This document shows, piece after piece, positions 52,882 through 61,136 of a stretch of 64,000 nt of DNA. The DNA lies in the NCBI GenBank assembly GCA_918797485.1, contig CAKKNE010000004.1:5250223-5314222 (forward strand), read 5' to 3'. A program made the position numbers and the translations under genes. The stretch is from Pelagomonas calceolata. Lineage: Eukaryota; Sar; Pelagophyceae; Pelagomonadales; Pelagomonadaceae. Positions within the stretch are counted from its first letter, which is position 1. Every line of letters begins with the position of its first letter. A model generated the notes under the pieces. The model was not told the DNA's origin and ran no database searches. It was given only the letters and a program-made list of their open reading frames with translations.

Positions 52882-54696
52882 ATGAGCGACGTCGCCATGG
52901 AGCTCCTGTCGGTGACGCTGACCCGCGCGCCGCTCGGTCTGAAGTTGGACGCGTACGGTTTCCTCGCGGCGGTGCTCGACACGGCCGAGGACGCGACGCG
53001 CCGCGCGCTGCGGCCCTGCGACGAGCTCATTGGTATTAACGGGACGCTCTACGACGACATTCCCACGGAGTCGACGCCCGACGCGGCCGCGGAATTATGT
53101 GACCTCGTCGGCGAGTACGTCGAGGCGGGCGCCTTCCCGCTCACGCTGACGTTTCGGCGCGACCCGTCTCTCATGTGCCAACCCGTCGCCGCGTGCTTCG
53201 AGCGCCGCTCGGTCGCGCCGCCGCGCCGCTCGTCGTCGGCCGGGCCGCGCCGCCGCCGCACGTGGCGCTCGACGCGGAGCCCGAAGCGCCGCCGGACGCT
53301 CACCTCGTCTCCTTCGCCGATCTACGCGTCTCAGACGTCGTCGTCGTCGCTGTCGTCCGTGCGGCCGCCGGGCGAAGATGAGTTGGTCTTCGAGTCGCCC
53401 GAAGCTGCCTTCGCGCCGCCAGACGACGACGCGGCGCCGGCCTTCGCGCCACCCCCGGACGACGACGCGGCGCCGGCGTTTGCACCACCTCCAGACGACG
53501 CCGCAGCGGCACCACCCCCGGACGACGCGCCGCCGGAAGGTATCTCCGAGCCGGCCGTCGCGCCGGACGCCGCCGTCGAGGAGGCGCCAGTCGTCACGAC
53601 GACGCGGCGGCGCAAGAAGCCCCGACGGTACGCCGAGGTGCCCGACGCACCAGCGAGCCGCTGGGCCGAGGGCTCGGCGGTGACGCCGGCTCCGATCACG
53701 CCGGCCGCGCCTCCGCCAATTACGCCCGCGGCGCCGGCCGCGCCCGTGCCACCGGTCACGCTATCCGCGGGCGCCGCGCCTCCACCGCGCACGCCTGCCG
53801 CGCCGGTCTCCGGAGCCGCGGCCGCGGCCGCAGGCCCGACGGTCTTCACGAAGCGGCAGATCCTGGCGCTCATGCCCGGCGGGACCGGTAGCATTGTACC
53901 CGCGGTGTACGCGGCGAGCGGTACTATCTACGCGCTCTGCTTCTCCGAGGCAGCGAACCCGGGCCTGCCGACCGTGCTCGAGATCTCCGCGGGCGCGCAA
54001 CGGGCCCGCCAGGTCGCCCTGCTCGACGGACTCCGGCAGAGCGGTGGCGTCGCGCCGCTCTTCGTCTGCCTTCGAACGCGGCGCGGGCGCCTCGAGTGCA
54101 TGCCCGGCTCGTCGTGCAAGGCGTTCCGGTTCGCGGGATACCGCGCGGTGGTCTCCGTCGAGCGGCACGACCCGCCGAAGCTCGTCGGCGGAGAAGGGCG
54201 GCAGGCGACCGTGACGCTGGGCGCAGCGACTGCCGCGCCCTGCCCGCTCACCGCGACACCGGCCGCGGCACCTCCAGCTACGCCCGCCGCGCCGCCGCCA
54301 GTCCTGTCGCCGGTCACGTCGCCAAGAAGGGCCTCTCCGTTTCTCCCGCCGGCTCCGTCGCCGGCCGCCGCGTTCGCCTCTCCGGCCGCGCTGTCGCCGG
54401 CGCCGCCTCCAGCGGTCCCGGGTCCGACGCGGCGACGAGTTATACCGCGGCGCTACGCGGACGTCCCAGACGCGCCCGCGAGCCGCTGGGCCGAGCCGCC
54501 CGCCGCCGCGACGGCTCCGGCGGGGCCGTCCTCCTCCACCGCCGCGCCGGCGCCGGCGGAGCCGTCCTCCTCCACGGACGACGGCTCGGACGACTCGGAC
54601 GACGACAGCTCGCTGGAGGACAACCTCCCGCCCCTGCCCGAGCCGGACCGCGTCTCCTCCGCGAGCACGATCTCGGCGGTAGAGGTCGGTCTATGA
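52882..54696 (+). CDS. PDZ-like domain protein with Pro/Ala/Asp repeats and an unknown central domain
   Basis: 604 residues from an ATG at 52882; an upstream in-frame extension has no ATG. The N-terminus resembles a PDZ domain (LLSVTLTRAPLGLKLDAYGFLAAVL, LRPCDELIGINGTLYDDIP). A low-complexity region has near-tandem FAPPPDDDAAPA repeats. A globular domain lies at about 330-435 (FTKRQILALMPGGTGSIVPAVYAASGTIYALCFSE, PLFVCLRTRRGRLEC, FAGYRAVVSVER). A basic motif RRYAEVPDAPASRWAE appears on both sides of that domain, the second copy reading RRYADVPDAPASRWAE. I do not recognise the central domain. The C-terminus is acidic and Ser-rich. Confidence 0.6.
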   Translation: MSDVAMELLSVTLTRAPLGLKLDAYGFLAAVLDTAEDATRRALRPCDELIGINGTLYDDIPTESTPDAAAELCDLVGEYVEAGAFPLTLTFRRDPSLMCQPVAACFERRSVAPPRRSSSAGPRRRRTWRSTRSPKRRRTLTSSPSPIYASQTSSSSLSSVRPPGEDELVFESPEAAFAPPDDDAAPAFAPPPDDDAAPAFAPPPDDAAAAPPPDDAPPEGISEPAVAPDAAVEEAPVVTTTRRRKKPRRYAEVPDAPASRWAEGSAVTPAPITPAAPPPITPAAPAAPVPPVTLSAGAAPPPRTPAAPVSGAAAAAAGPTVFTKRQILALMPGGTGSIVPAVYAASGTIYALCFSEAANPGLPTVLEISAGAQRARQVALLDGLRQSGGVAPLFVCLRTRRGRLECMPGSSCKAFRFAGYRAVVSVERHDPPKLVGGEGRQATVTLGAATAAPCPLTATPAAAPPATPAAPPPVLSPVTSPRRASPFLPPAPSPAAAFASPAALSPAPPPAVPGPTRRRVIPRRYADVPDAPASRWAEPPAAATAPAGPSSSTAAPAPAEPSSSTDDGSDDSDDDSSLEDNLPPLPEPDRVSSASTISAVEVGL

Positions 54697-54719
54697 CTGC
54701 CTAAAGTTACTTACTAGAC

Positions 54720-55514
54720 TCATGGCGGCTCGACGTGCTTGAAGCGGCACCGGTCGCCGTGCTGACAAAAGCCCGTCATGGAGTAGACGTTGCACGGCTG
54801 CTCCTTCTTCATGGAGACCACGAGCCACGCCGAAGGATTTTTGATAGACGCACGCTTGCGTATGACCGTGTCGAGGAGGTCCTTGATAATGTCCTTCGGG
54901 AACTTCGACAATATAATAAGCTTCTCGACGAAGTCCTTCGCCAGCTCGTCGTCCATCGAGGCGATAAAGGACGGCAGCGCCGGATTGTCCATGCCGAGGC
55001 TCGCGAGGTAGACCTCGATCTCACTCTTCGGCCGCGCGGGCGGCGCCGGCGCCGCCGGCTGCGCTCGCGGGTCGTGGCGGTCGCGGTAGCCGTCCCGCGA
55101 GCGCGGGCGGGCGTAGTAGTCGTCCCGCTCGTCGCCTCGCGACCGCGACCGCCGCTCATAGCGGTCGCCTCGCGACCGCGACCTTCGCGCGTAGCGCCGG
55201 TCGTCGCCTCGCGACCGCGACCTCCGCTCGTAGCGCCGGTCGTCGCCTCGCGACCGCGACCTCCGCTCGTAGCGCCGGTCGTCGCCTCGCGAACTCCGCT
55301 CGTAGCGCCGGTCGTCGCCTCGCGAACTCCGCTCGTAGCGCCGCTCGTCGCGGCTCCGCGGTCGCTCGCGGTCGTGGCCGCGCCGCGAGTCGCGCGGGCT
55401 CCGCGATCGAGCGTAGCGCTCGCGGCTCGATCGCCGCCGCCTGTCGTCATCACGATAGTCGCGGCGGTCCCGCCCATAGCTTCTGTCGTCCTCGCGCCGC
55501 TGCGCATCAGCCAT
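54720..55514 (-). CDS. Arg/Ser-rich protein with C-terminal CCCH zinc finger (splicing or mRNA factor)
   Basis: 264 residues from an ATG at 55514. The first 150 residues are tandem RS/RD repeats (RRYERRSRSRGDD units). A helical segment follows (IEVYLASLGMDNPALPSFIASMDDELAKDFVEKLIILSKF, KDIIKDLLDTVIRK). The end is a CCCH finger (CNVYSMTGFCQHGDRCRFKH, spacing C-x8-C-x5-C-x3-H). The combination points to a nuclear RNA-binding splicing factor. The stop is 23 bp from the convergent PDZ-like gene. Dyad copy 9 lies 141 bp upstream of the start. Confidence 0.75.
   Translation of the reverse strand: MADAQRREDDRSYGRDRRDYRDDDRRRRSSRERYARSRSPRDSRRGHDRERPRSRDERRYERSSRGDDRRYERSSRGDDRRYERRSRSRGDDRRYERRSRSRGDDRRYARRSRSRGDRYERRSRSRGDERDDYYARPRSRDGYRDRHDPRAQPAAPAPPARPKSEIEVYLASLGMDNPALPSFIASMDDELAKDFVEKLIILSKFPKDIIKDLLDTVIRKRASIKNPSAWLVVSMKKEQPCNVYSMTGFCQHGDRCRFKHVEPP
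55130..55345 (-). repeat. Tandem RS/RD-coding repeats
   Basis: Repeating units of about 42-57 bp built on TCGCCTCGCGACCGCGACC and GTAGCGCCGGTC, encoding the RS domain of the preceding gene. Units are nearly identical at DNA level, suggesting recent expansion. Confidence 0.85.
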
Positions 55515-55871
55515 GCTGCCAAGGCTTGCAGCTTATGCTTGCCTGACGCTGCAGCGTGCGCGTTTGACGATTCGCAGAATAAAAGGTTGCTATAATCAAC
55601 ACCAAGCCCCCCCAAAAAGCAGCCCTGCGCTGTGTTTACGCTTCGGGCCGTAGGTGCTAGCGTCCTGTAAGATACTAGAAGCACAAAAAAAAGCGCATGC
55701 TTTTATCGGCAGGCAGACCTGCTCCTCTCTCCAAGCACACGCGTTGGATTCACTCGAAAGTATCAGATTGCAGCAGAGCGACGCTACGCCCGGCGTTAGA
55801 CGCCGATAGACGCTGCCTCCTCGCGCTGTCAGGAGAAACATCGGAGAGGGGTTACGCGACGCGGCGCAAAG
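55515..55871. other. Divergent intergenic region, 357 bp
   Basis: Between the RS/CCCH gene and the PDZ-PH gene. It contains dyad copy 9 and short A and C runs. Confidence 0.5.
55656..55678 (-). promoter_or_regulatory. CTAG dyad element, copy 9
   Basis: The plus strand reads GCTAGCGTC, one base, then TGTAAGATACTAG, nearly the same as copy 3. It lies 141 bp upstream of the ATG at 55514. Confidence 0.65.
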
Positions 55872-57188
55872 ATGGACGATTTTTTGACGTCCAGTTCGAT
55901 GGACAAACACAACGAGCAGCTGCTGGCGGGCCTCTCCGCACCCGTCGCGCCGGCGAAGAAGCCCGCGATGATGGCGCCGCCCATGGCGCCGCCGCCGCAG
56001 CAGCCGTACGGCATGATGGCGCCGCCGCCGGCTCAGCCCTACGGGTACGGCGCGCCCGCGGCCTATGGCGCGCCGCCGCCCCAACCGTACGGGATGCCCG
56101 CCGCGCCGCCGCCGGCCGCGCCGGCGCCCGTCTGGCCGCCCGCGGGGGCGAGCCAGGTGCCCCAGGCCGGGCCGACGTACACGTCCTACCAGAAACCGAC
56201 GGCGCCGCCGCCGGCCGCGCCGGCGGACCCGCGGCTCGCGGGCTACGCCGCGCCGGCGCAGGCGGGCACCGGATCAATGGGCTACGCCGCGCCGGCGCAG
56301 GCGCAGAGCCAGGCGAGCGGCGATATGCTCGGCGGCTACGACGACGACTTTTTCTCGGTCGGCGGGTCCACGTCCCAGGCGTCGCAGCCGGCGCGACGGG
56401 GATCCGCCATGTCGGTGGCCTCCGAGTACACCGAGGACGGCGGCAACGAGCAGCTGACGCTGCAGCAGCCGGAGTCGACGGGGTCGCTGCCGAAATACAC
56501 CGTGTCCTTCGACAGCGAGACGAAGCTCGGCATGCTGCTGGAGCGGCGCGCGGCCTTCACGCCGGGCGCGACGTCCGAGCAGAAGAAGGCGCGGCCCGAG
56601 CAGACCGTCGTGACCATGGTCATCGAGGGCGGCGCGGCCGCGCAGAAAGGCGTCGCCGTCGGCTCGCGCCTCCTGCTGATAAACGGCCAGGACGCGACGG
56701 CCCTGCCCTACGCGCGGTGCCTCGAGATGGTCAAGTCGCTGCCGCGGCCGCTCCACCTAGTGTTCGAAAAGTCCATGGCGGCCTGCGACTCGGCCAAGGG
56801 CTGGGTGCTCGTGAAAAAGTCCGCGGGGTCGGGCCCGCCGTCGTCGATGGCCGGCTGGCAGCGCATGTTCTTCGTCGTCGGCGGCGCGGTCGCGAAGCGC
56901 CACGTGCTCCAGCTGTACTCCTCGAAGGCGCAGTACGAGGACATTGTCGTGCGCATGTTCCAGGGCCAGCCGCTGACGGGCATGAAGTACAAGGCCTACG
57001 CTTTAAGCGGGACATTCAAGTGCTCGGCGATCCAGTCCAAGGTGTACAAGGGCGAGCACCAGCCGGTCAAGTACTTCGCGTTGCGGAACCCCTACTCTCG
57101 GACGAAGACGATGAAATTCGCCTCGCAGAACCCGTCCATCGTCGCCGCGCTCCACAACCACGTCATGCGCTTCGCGACGAAGGGCTAG
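55872..57188 (+). CDS. Pro-rich adaptor with PDZ and PH-like domains
   Basis: 438 residues from an ATG at 55872. Residues 1-180 are low complexity (repeated PQPYGM, PAAP, GYAAPAQA). At about 205-300 is a PDZ domain (YTVSFDSETKLGMLLERRAAF, TVVTMVIEGGAAAQKGVAVGSRLLLINGQDATALPYARCLEMVKSL, LHLVFEK). The last 130 residues (GWQRMFFVVGGAVAKRHVLQLYSSKAQYED, PVKYFALRNPYSRTKTMKFASQNPSIVAALHNHVMRF) look like a PH-type lipid-binding domain, including the closing helix. I infer a membrane-associated scaffold. No catalytic motif. Confidence 0.75.
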   Translation: MDDFLTSSSMDKHNEQLLAGLSAPVAPAKKPAMMAPPMAPPPQQPYGMMAPPPAQPYGYGAPAAYGAPPPQPYGMPAAPPPAAPAPVWPPAGASQVPQAGPTYTSYQKPTAPPPAAPADPRLAGYAAPAQAGTGSMGYAAPAQAQSQASGDMLGGYDDDFFSVGGSTSQASQPARRGSAMSVASEYTEDGGNEQLTLQQPESTGSLPKYTVSFDSETKLGMLLERRAAFTPGATSEQKKARPEQTVVTMVIEGGAAAQKGVAVGSRLLLINGQDATALPYARCLEMVKSLPRPLHLVFEKSMAACDSAKGWVLVKKSAGSGPPSSMAGWQRMFFVVGGAVAKRHVLQLYSSKAQYEDIVVRMFQGQPLTGMKYKAYALSGTFKCSAIQSKVYKGEHQPVKYFALRNPYSRTKTMKFASQNPSIVAALHNHVMRFATKG

Positions 57189-57407
57189 GCGTTTTGGAGT
57201 CCCCCTTCCCCGCCCCTTTAACATCATCTCCTGTTCTCTGTCCCGCTGCGGGTACGGTTCAATACAGCCCGGCGAGGCGACCGAATGCGTCCTGTGGGAA
57301 GATGTTATGAAAGACGCGGCCCGGGCCGCGCCCGCTGCCTGTCGAAGCGGGACGTGTCTCCCCTAGTTCTAACACCATGAAAGGACGAGCGGCAGTTTAA
57401 ACTGCAG

Positions 57408-59471
57408 CTAGTACTCCCACTCGTCCTCGTCCTCGTCAGGAACGCTGCGCCGATCCACAAGTCCGAAAAACTCCGCTGCCCGCGCGCCCTCCGCCGAGAA
57501 GCCGACGTCGTCGCGCGCCGCCCGCCGCAGGCGCGCCAGCGTCGCGCCGTCGACGACGTCGCCGAGGCCGTCGGGCCGGTAGCCCGCCACGCGCATGCGC
57601 GCGAGCACGCCGAGCGCCACGCGGGCCGCGTCGCGCTGCGGCGGCGGATCGTCGGGCCGGCCGACGCAGGCACGCAGCGCCGTCCGGAACGTGACCTCGT
57701 TGGCGTCGGCGCAGCGCGACAGCAGCCCGAGCGCGAACCGGGCGCGCGCCGCGGGGTCGTCGCGCCGCCGCCGCTTCGGCTCGACGCAGCAGGCCTTGAT
57801 GGCCGTCGTGAACGAGAAGACGTCGGGCCGCACTTTCGGGGAGGGGTCCGCGACCATTTCGTCCAATAGCTCCGCCGCGCGCTGGTAGGCGCCGTCGCGC
57901 GCGCACAGTCTCAAAACGATATTGTACGTGACGGCGTCGTACGGCACGCCGTTCCTATCGAACTCGTCGAGAAGCTGGAGCGCGTCGGTCGACCTGCCCG
58001 CCGCCTCGAAGGCGTCCAGGACCGCGTTGTACAGCACCGTCTTCGGCCAGGCGCCGGCCTCGCGCGCGGCGCGCTTCTTCGCCACCTCGAGCACCTGTCG
58101 CGCCGCGTTGGGCCGCATGGACCGCGCGCAGGCGCCCGCCGCCGTCACGGCGCACCGCTCGAAGTGGGCCTCGCGCTCGTCGTCGCCGTCGGCCGCGTCG
58201 TCGGCCGCCTGCGTCGCGAGCGCGACGGCTATTTTCGCGAACCTGTCACGCGCCGCGTCGCCTTCTTCCATCTTCGCGGCGCGCTTCAGGCTGTCGAGGA
58301 CGGCCACGACGCCCTCCCTCGCGTAGTCCGGCTCCCACGGCTCGTTCCGTCCCTTCTTCTTGACAGCCGCCTGGAGCCTGGCGAGGTTCGCCAGCGCCAG
58401 GTCCGGCCGCCCGGCGTAGCGATTCGCGTTGACGGCCGCGGCGAGTCCCTTCGGCGTGGGCTCCTGTCCCTTGGCGCGCATCGCCGCCATGACGCGGTCG
58501 GGCCCCTCGGCGTCGGCGCGGCGCAGCCGGCCGCGGCGCTTCGACGCGTCGACGGCGAGGCGCTCGGCGGCAAACAGCGCCAGGTTCCAGTCGCGCCCGT
58601 CAACGGTGACGTCGTCGCGGCCCTCCATCTCGTCGAGGAGCGCGATGGCCCGGCGCCACTGGCAGGCGCCGACGCAGTGCTTCAGCAACGAGCGGTAGAG
58701 CGGTCCGTCCGGCTTTTCCGGGAAGACGCCGCGCGTGCGCGCCTCGGCCGCCAATCGGTCGGCGTCGCGCGGCCGCTTCGAGCGCGCGTACGCCTCGAGC
58801 GCCAGCTTCCAGGCGCCGACGCCCGCCGGGCGACCGCAAGCCTCGCAGTCCGCCAGCACCCTCGCGGCGTCGTCGCAGGCCGCCGCGCGGGAGAAGACCC
58901 GCAGCGCGCGCGTCGCGTCGTCCTCCTCGGGGGCGGCGCCGCCGAGCGCGGCGACTAGTTCGGCCCAGGCGGTAGCGGCCGGGCCGGGCGCCCGGGCCGC
59001 CTTCAGCGCGCGCCTAGCGGACTCGGCCGCGTCGTCTGCGTCGTCGTCGTCCTCTGCAAAGAAGGCGTCGAGCTGCGCCGCGAACGCGGTGTCGTCGTCC
59101 GCCTCGGCGTCGGGGGCTATGAGCTCTTCTTCGGAGAACGCGGCGTCGTCGTCCGCCTCGGCGTCGGGGGCTATGAGTTCTTCTTCGTCGAACGCGGCGT
59201 CGTCGTCGGCTGCGAGTGCGGCGTCGAGATCGATTGCGTCAGCATCCGTCCCGGCGTCTGACGGTGCGTCGGCCAGGTGCTCTCGCAACCGCTCGCGCAA
59301 GACGTCCGTCGCGCCGCGCGCCGGGAGGCCGCGCTCTTTGCACGCCGCCTGCAGCTCTCTGAAGCTGAGTGCGTCAACGTCTTCTACGACGGCTTGCAGG
59401 CCTCGTATCGCCGGCACGGAGCGCTGTGGCACAAAGGCCAGCGCTGCACTCAAGAGCAACCAGAGATGCAT
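57408..59471 (-). CDS. Plastid-targeted SAP-PPR repeat protein
   Basis: 687 residues from an ATG at 59471; the longer frame to 59516 lacks an ATG. MHLWLLLSAALAFVPQRSVP is a signal peptide with an AFVP plastid motif. A SAP-type helix pair follows (VDALSFRELQAACKERGLPARGATDVLRERLREHL), a DNA- or RNA-binding motif. Next is an acidic stretch with an 18-residue tandem repeat (DEEELIAPDAEADDDAAF type). Then come pentatricopeptide repeats: GPLYRSLLKHCVGACQWRRAIALLDEM, TVLYNAVLDAFEAAGRSTDALQLLDEF, AVTYNIVLRLCARDGAYQRAAELLDEM and VFSFTTAIKACC. PPR proteins bind organelle RNA for processing, stability or translation. It is similar in layout to plant chloroplast SAP-PPR proteins. Confidence 0.86.
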   Translation of the reverse strand: MHLWLLLSAALAFVPQRSVPAIRGLQAVVEDVDALSFRELQAACKERGLPARGATDVLRERLREHLADAPSDAGTDADAIDLDAALAADDDAAFDEEELIAPDAEADDDAAFSEEELIAPDAEADDDTAFAAQLDAFFAEDDDDADDAAESARRALKAARAPGPAATAWAELVAALGGAAPEEDDATRALRVFSRAAACDDAARVLADCEACGRPAGVGAWKLALEAYARSKRPRDADRLAAEARTRGVFPEKPDGPLYRSLLKHCVGACQWRRAIALLDEMEGRDDVTVDGRDWNLALFAAERLAVDASKRRGRLRRADAEGPDRVMAAMRAKGQEPTPKGLAAAVNANRYAGRPDLALANLARLQAAVKKKGRNEPWEPDYAREGVVAVLDSLKRAAKMEEGDAARDRFAKIAVALATQAADDAADGDDEREAHFERCAVTAAGACARSMRPNAARQVLEVAKKRAAREAGAWPKTVLYNAVLDAFEAAGRSTDALQLLDEFDRNGVPYDAVTYNIVLRLCARDGAYQRAAELLDEMVADPSPKVRPDVFSFTTAIKACCVEPKRRRRDDPAARARFALGLLSRCADANEVTFRTALRACVGRPDDPPPQRDAARVALGVLARMRVAGYRPDGLGDVVDGATLARLRRAARDDVGFSAEGARAAEFFGLVDRRSVPDEDEDEWEY

Positions 59472-59819
59472 GCGTGTTGCACGCGTCTTTTGGCAGCTCA
59501 GTGGCTGCAGGAGCAACAGTTCTGATTTAGAATCAACACTTCAGTGGACTCTTGCACTCGTTGCACCGAGGCCCTCGTACGCGTCACACAATAATCAAGA
59601 GCTCATGAAACTAGTATCTCCATACACTAGCTCTTGGTTCAATAAGTGGCTCGCTCTCTCTCACGAGGCGGGGAGGGGTCCCGCAAAACCGCGCGAACAC
59701 CGTCGGTTAAATTGAGGCTAGGCTAGAGAAAGGGGACAGCCCATTTTCGGAACAGACCGCGAAGATGAGGGAGGTAATGGAACGACGGCTTCTTTTCGTT
59801 GTGGCGCCACGCCGGAAAT
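59472..59819. other. Intergenic region, 348 bp
   Basis: Promoter side of the SAP-PPR gene and 3' side of the ClpN-phosphatase gene. It contains dyad copy 10. Confidence 0.5.
59611..59631. promoter_or_regulatory. CTAG dyad element, copy 10 (divergent)
   Basis: CTAGTATCTCC followed by ATACACTAGC. A weaker match, 139 bp upstream of the SAP-PPR ATG. Confidence 0.4.
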
Positions 59820-61058
59820 TCATCGGCGCGCTCGCCCTCGCGCCTTGGCGTTCGCAGCAGCCGCCGCCTGGACCTGCCCCTTTGACTCTGGCATGCGCAC
59901 GCCCCATTTGGGATTTTCGTTCGGACGATTGGCCAGCGTCGCCGCGCACACATACTCCTGCGCGCGGTCGTTTTCCAGGTCAAACAGCCCCGCGATGAGC
60001 GGGATGGCCACCGTCCCTGTCCGCCCGTGGCCGCCCCGGCAGTGGATGTAGATCACCTCCCCCGCGACAACTCGCCGCTTGAGCTCCAGCACCAGCGACA
60101 CCAAGGCCTGCTGCTCGGGCGGTTCAAAGTCCGCGACGGGAAAATGGAGAAAGTCGGCATCTCGGGCGGCGCGCCGCAGGTCGAACGGGTACTCGCGATC
60201 GCGGTAGCGCTCCGAGCTGTACTCGCCGATGAGAGAAACGAACGTCGTCACTCCCGCGTCGGCGAGGGTCAGCGCATCCGGCCCTGCCGGTGTTTGCGGC
60301 CAGCTGCCGCCGGGCCGCTCGCCGATCAACACGTGGCCAGGGACGAGCCAGTTCGAGGTGCCGGTCGGGGGCGCGGGTAGGGACCGCGGGTCTGGCAGCG
60401 GCGCGCCGAGCTCGAGGGCCGGACCTTCGATTGCACCACGGCCTATACTGAAGGCGTCCAACCTCGCGGTCACGCGGCGATTGACGTGAATCGCCCGAGG
60501 GTCGATGCGAATCGCCTCGAAGATTGTCCAGGAGTTGACGCGTCCGACGGAGGCGCGGCCGAGCAGCTCCGAGCAGACGTTGATGCCGTGCAGGAGGATC
60601 GCGGCAATCAGGAACTCCGTCGCCACCAGGCCATCGGCAATCCGCACGCCGCCGTCGCGGACCGGCCCCGCGGCAAACTCCCGCACCACGCCAAAGACTT
60701 CCACCATGGAAGCCGTGAAAGGCGGTGGCTCGAGCGCCGCAGCACCAGAGGGCGCCCACAGCGGGTTGGCATCGAGCCGCGCCAGCAGGTGTGTCTGCCA
60801 GTCGTCGCCGCAAGGCGCCGCCGGCTGCATTTGCTCCCCCAGCCAGCCCTTGACGCGCGCGCCGCAGCCCGGCTGCACCAGTGCCCACAGCACGTGCTCT
60901 GTGCCGACGCCAGGGTGGCCGCGCGCCGCCGCCTCGTCGCGTGCCGCTGTGAGCAGCGCCAGTGCGTTGGGGGAGAAGGCGGGCAAGTTCTCAACGCCAA
61001 AATTAGGCCGCACGGCGCCGTAGGCCGCGGCGCTCATGATCTCGACGGCGCGCGCCAT
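59820..61058 (-). CDS. Clp N-domain fused to dual-specificity protein phosphatase
   Basis: 412 residues from an ATG at 61058; a longer open frame upstream overlaps the divergent gene and is not used. Residues about 20-190 include a Clp_N-like segment (LPAFSPNALALLTAARDEAAARGHPGVGTEHVLWALV), the substrate- and adaptor-binding module of ClpA/C/B, with a second half (VEVFGVVREFAAGPVRDGGVRIADGLVATEFLIAAIL) that could be the paired repeat. The C-terminal 150 residues form a tyrosine/dual-specificity phosphatase: TLADAGVTTFVSLIGEYSSERY, FLHFPVADFEPP, and the active-site loop YIHCRGGHGRTGTVA with C340 and R346. All catalytic residues are present. No AAA+ module follows the Clp_N part. Only 78 bp separate it from the divergent gene. 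Confidence 0.83.
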   Translation of the reverse strand: MARAVEIMSAAAYGAVRPNFGVENLPAFSPNALALLTAARDEAAARGHPGVGTEHVLWALVQPGCGARVKGWLGEQMQPAAPCGDDWQTHLLARLDANPLWAPSGAAALEPPPFTASMVEVFGVVREFAAGPVRDGGVRIADGLVATEFLIAAILLHGINVCSELLGRASVGRVNSWTIFEAIRIDPRAIHVNRRVTARLDAFSIGRGAIEGPALELGAPLPDPRSLPAPPTGTSNWLVPGHVLIGERPGGSWPQTPAGPDALTLADAGVTTFVSLIGEYSSERYRDREYPFDLRRAARDADFLHFPVADFEPPEQQALVSLVLELKRRVVAGEVIYIHCRGGHGRTGTVAIPLIAGLFDLENDRAQEYVCAATLANRPNENPKWGVRMPESKGQVQAAAAANAKARGRARR

Positions 61059-61136
61059 GGGTGGGCCGCGGCGTGCAGCTATGGGGCTGCCCAAAATCTG
61101 CTCAAACTCAGCTCTCCAGGCAAACCACAAAGCAAA
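61059..61136. promoter_or_regulatory. 78-bp bidirectional promoter gap
   Basis: Start codons of the divergent ClpN-phosphatase and EGF/propeller genes are only 78 bp apart, so both core promoters must fit here or overlap the coding sequence. Confidence 0.5.

Noticed and set aside
60486-61136. N-terminal extension of the EGF/propeller frame, and the matching upstream extension of the ClpN-phosphatase frame
   Set aside because: Each extension runs antisense over the other gene. The ATGs at 61137 and 61058 give a signal peptide and a sensible start respectively.
61059-61136. CTAG dyad element in the 78-bp divergent gap
   Set aside because: Looked for and not found; the element is therefore not universal.
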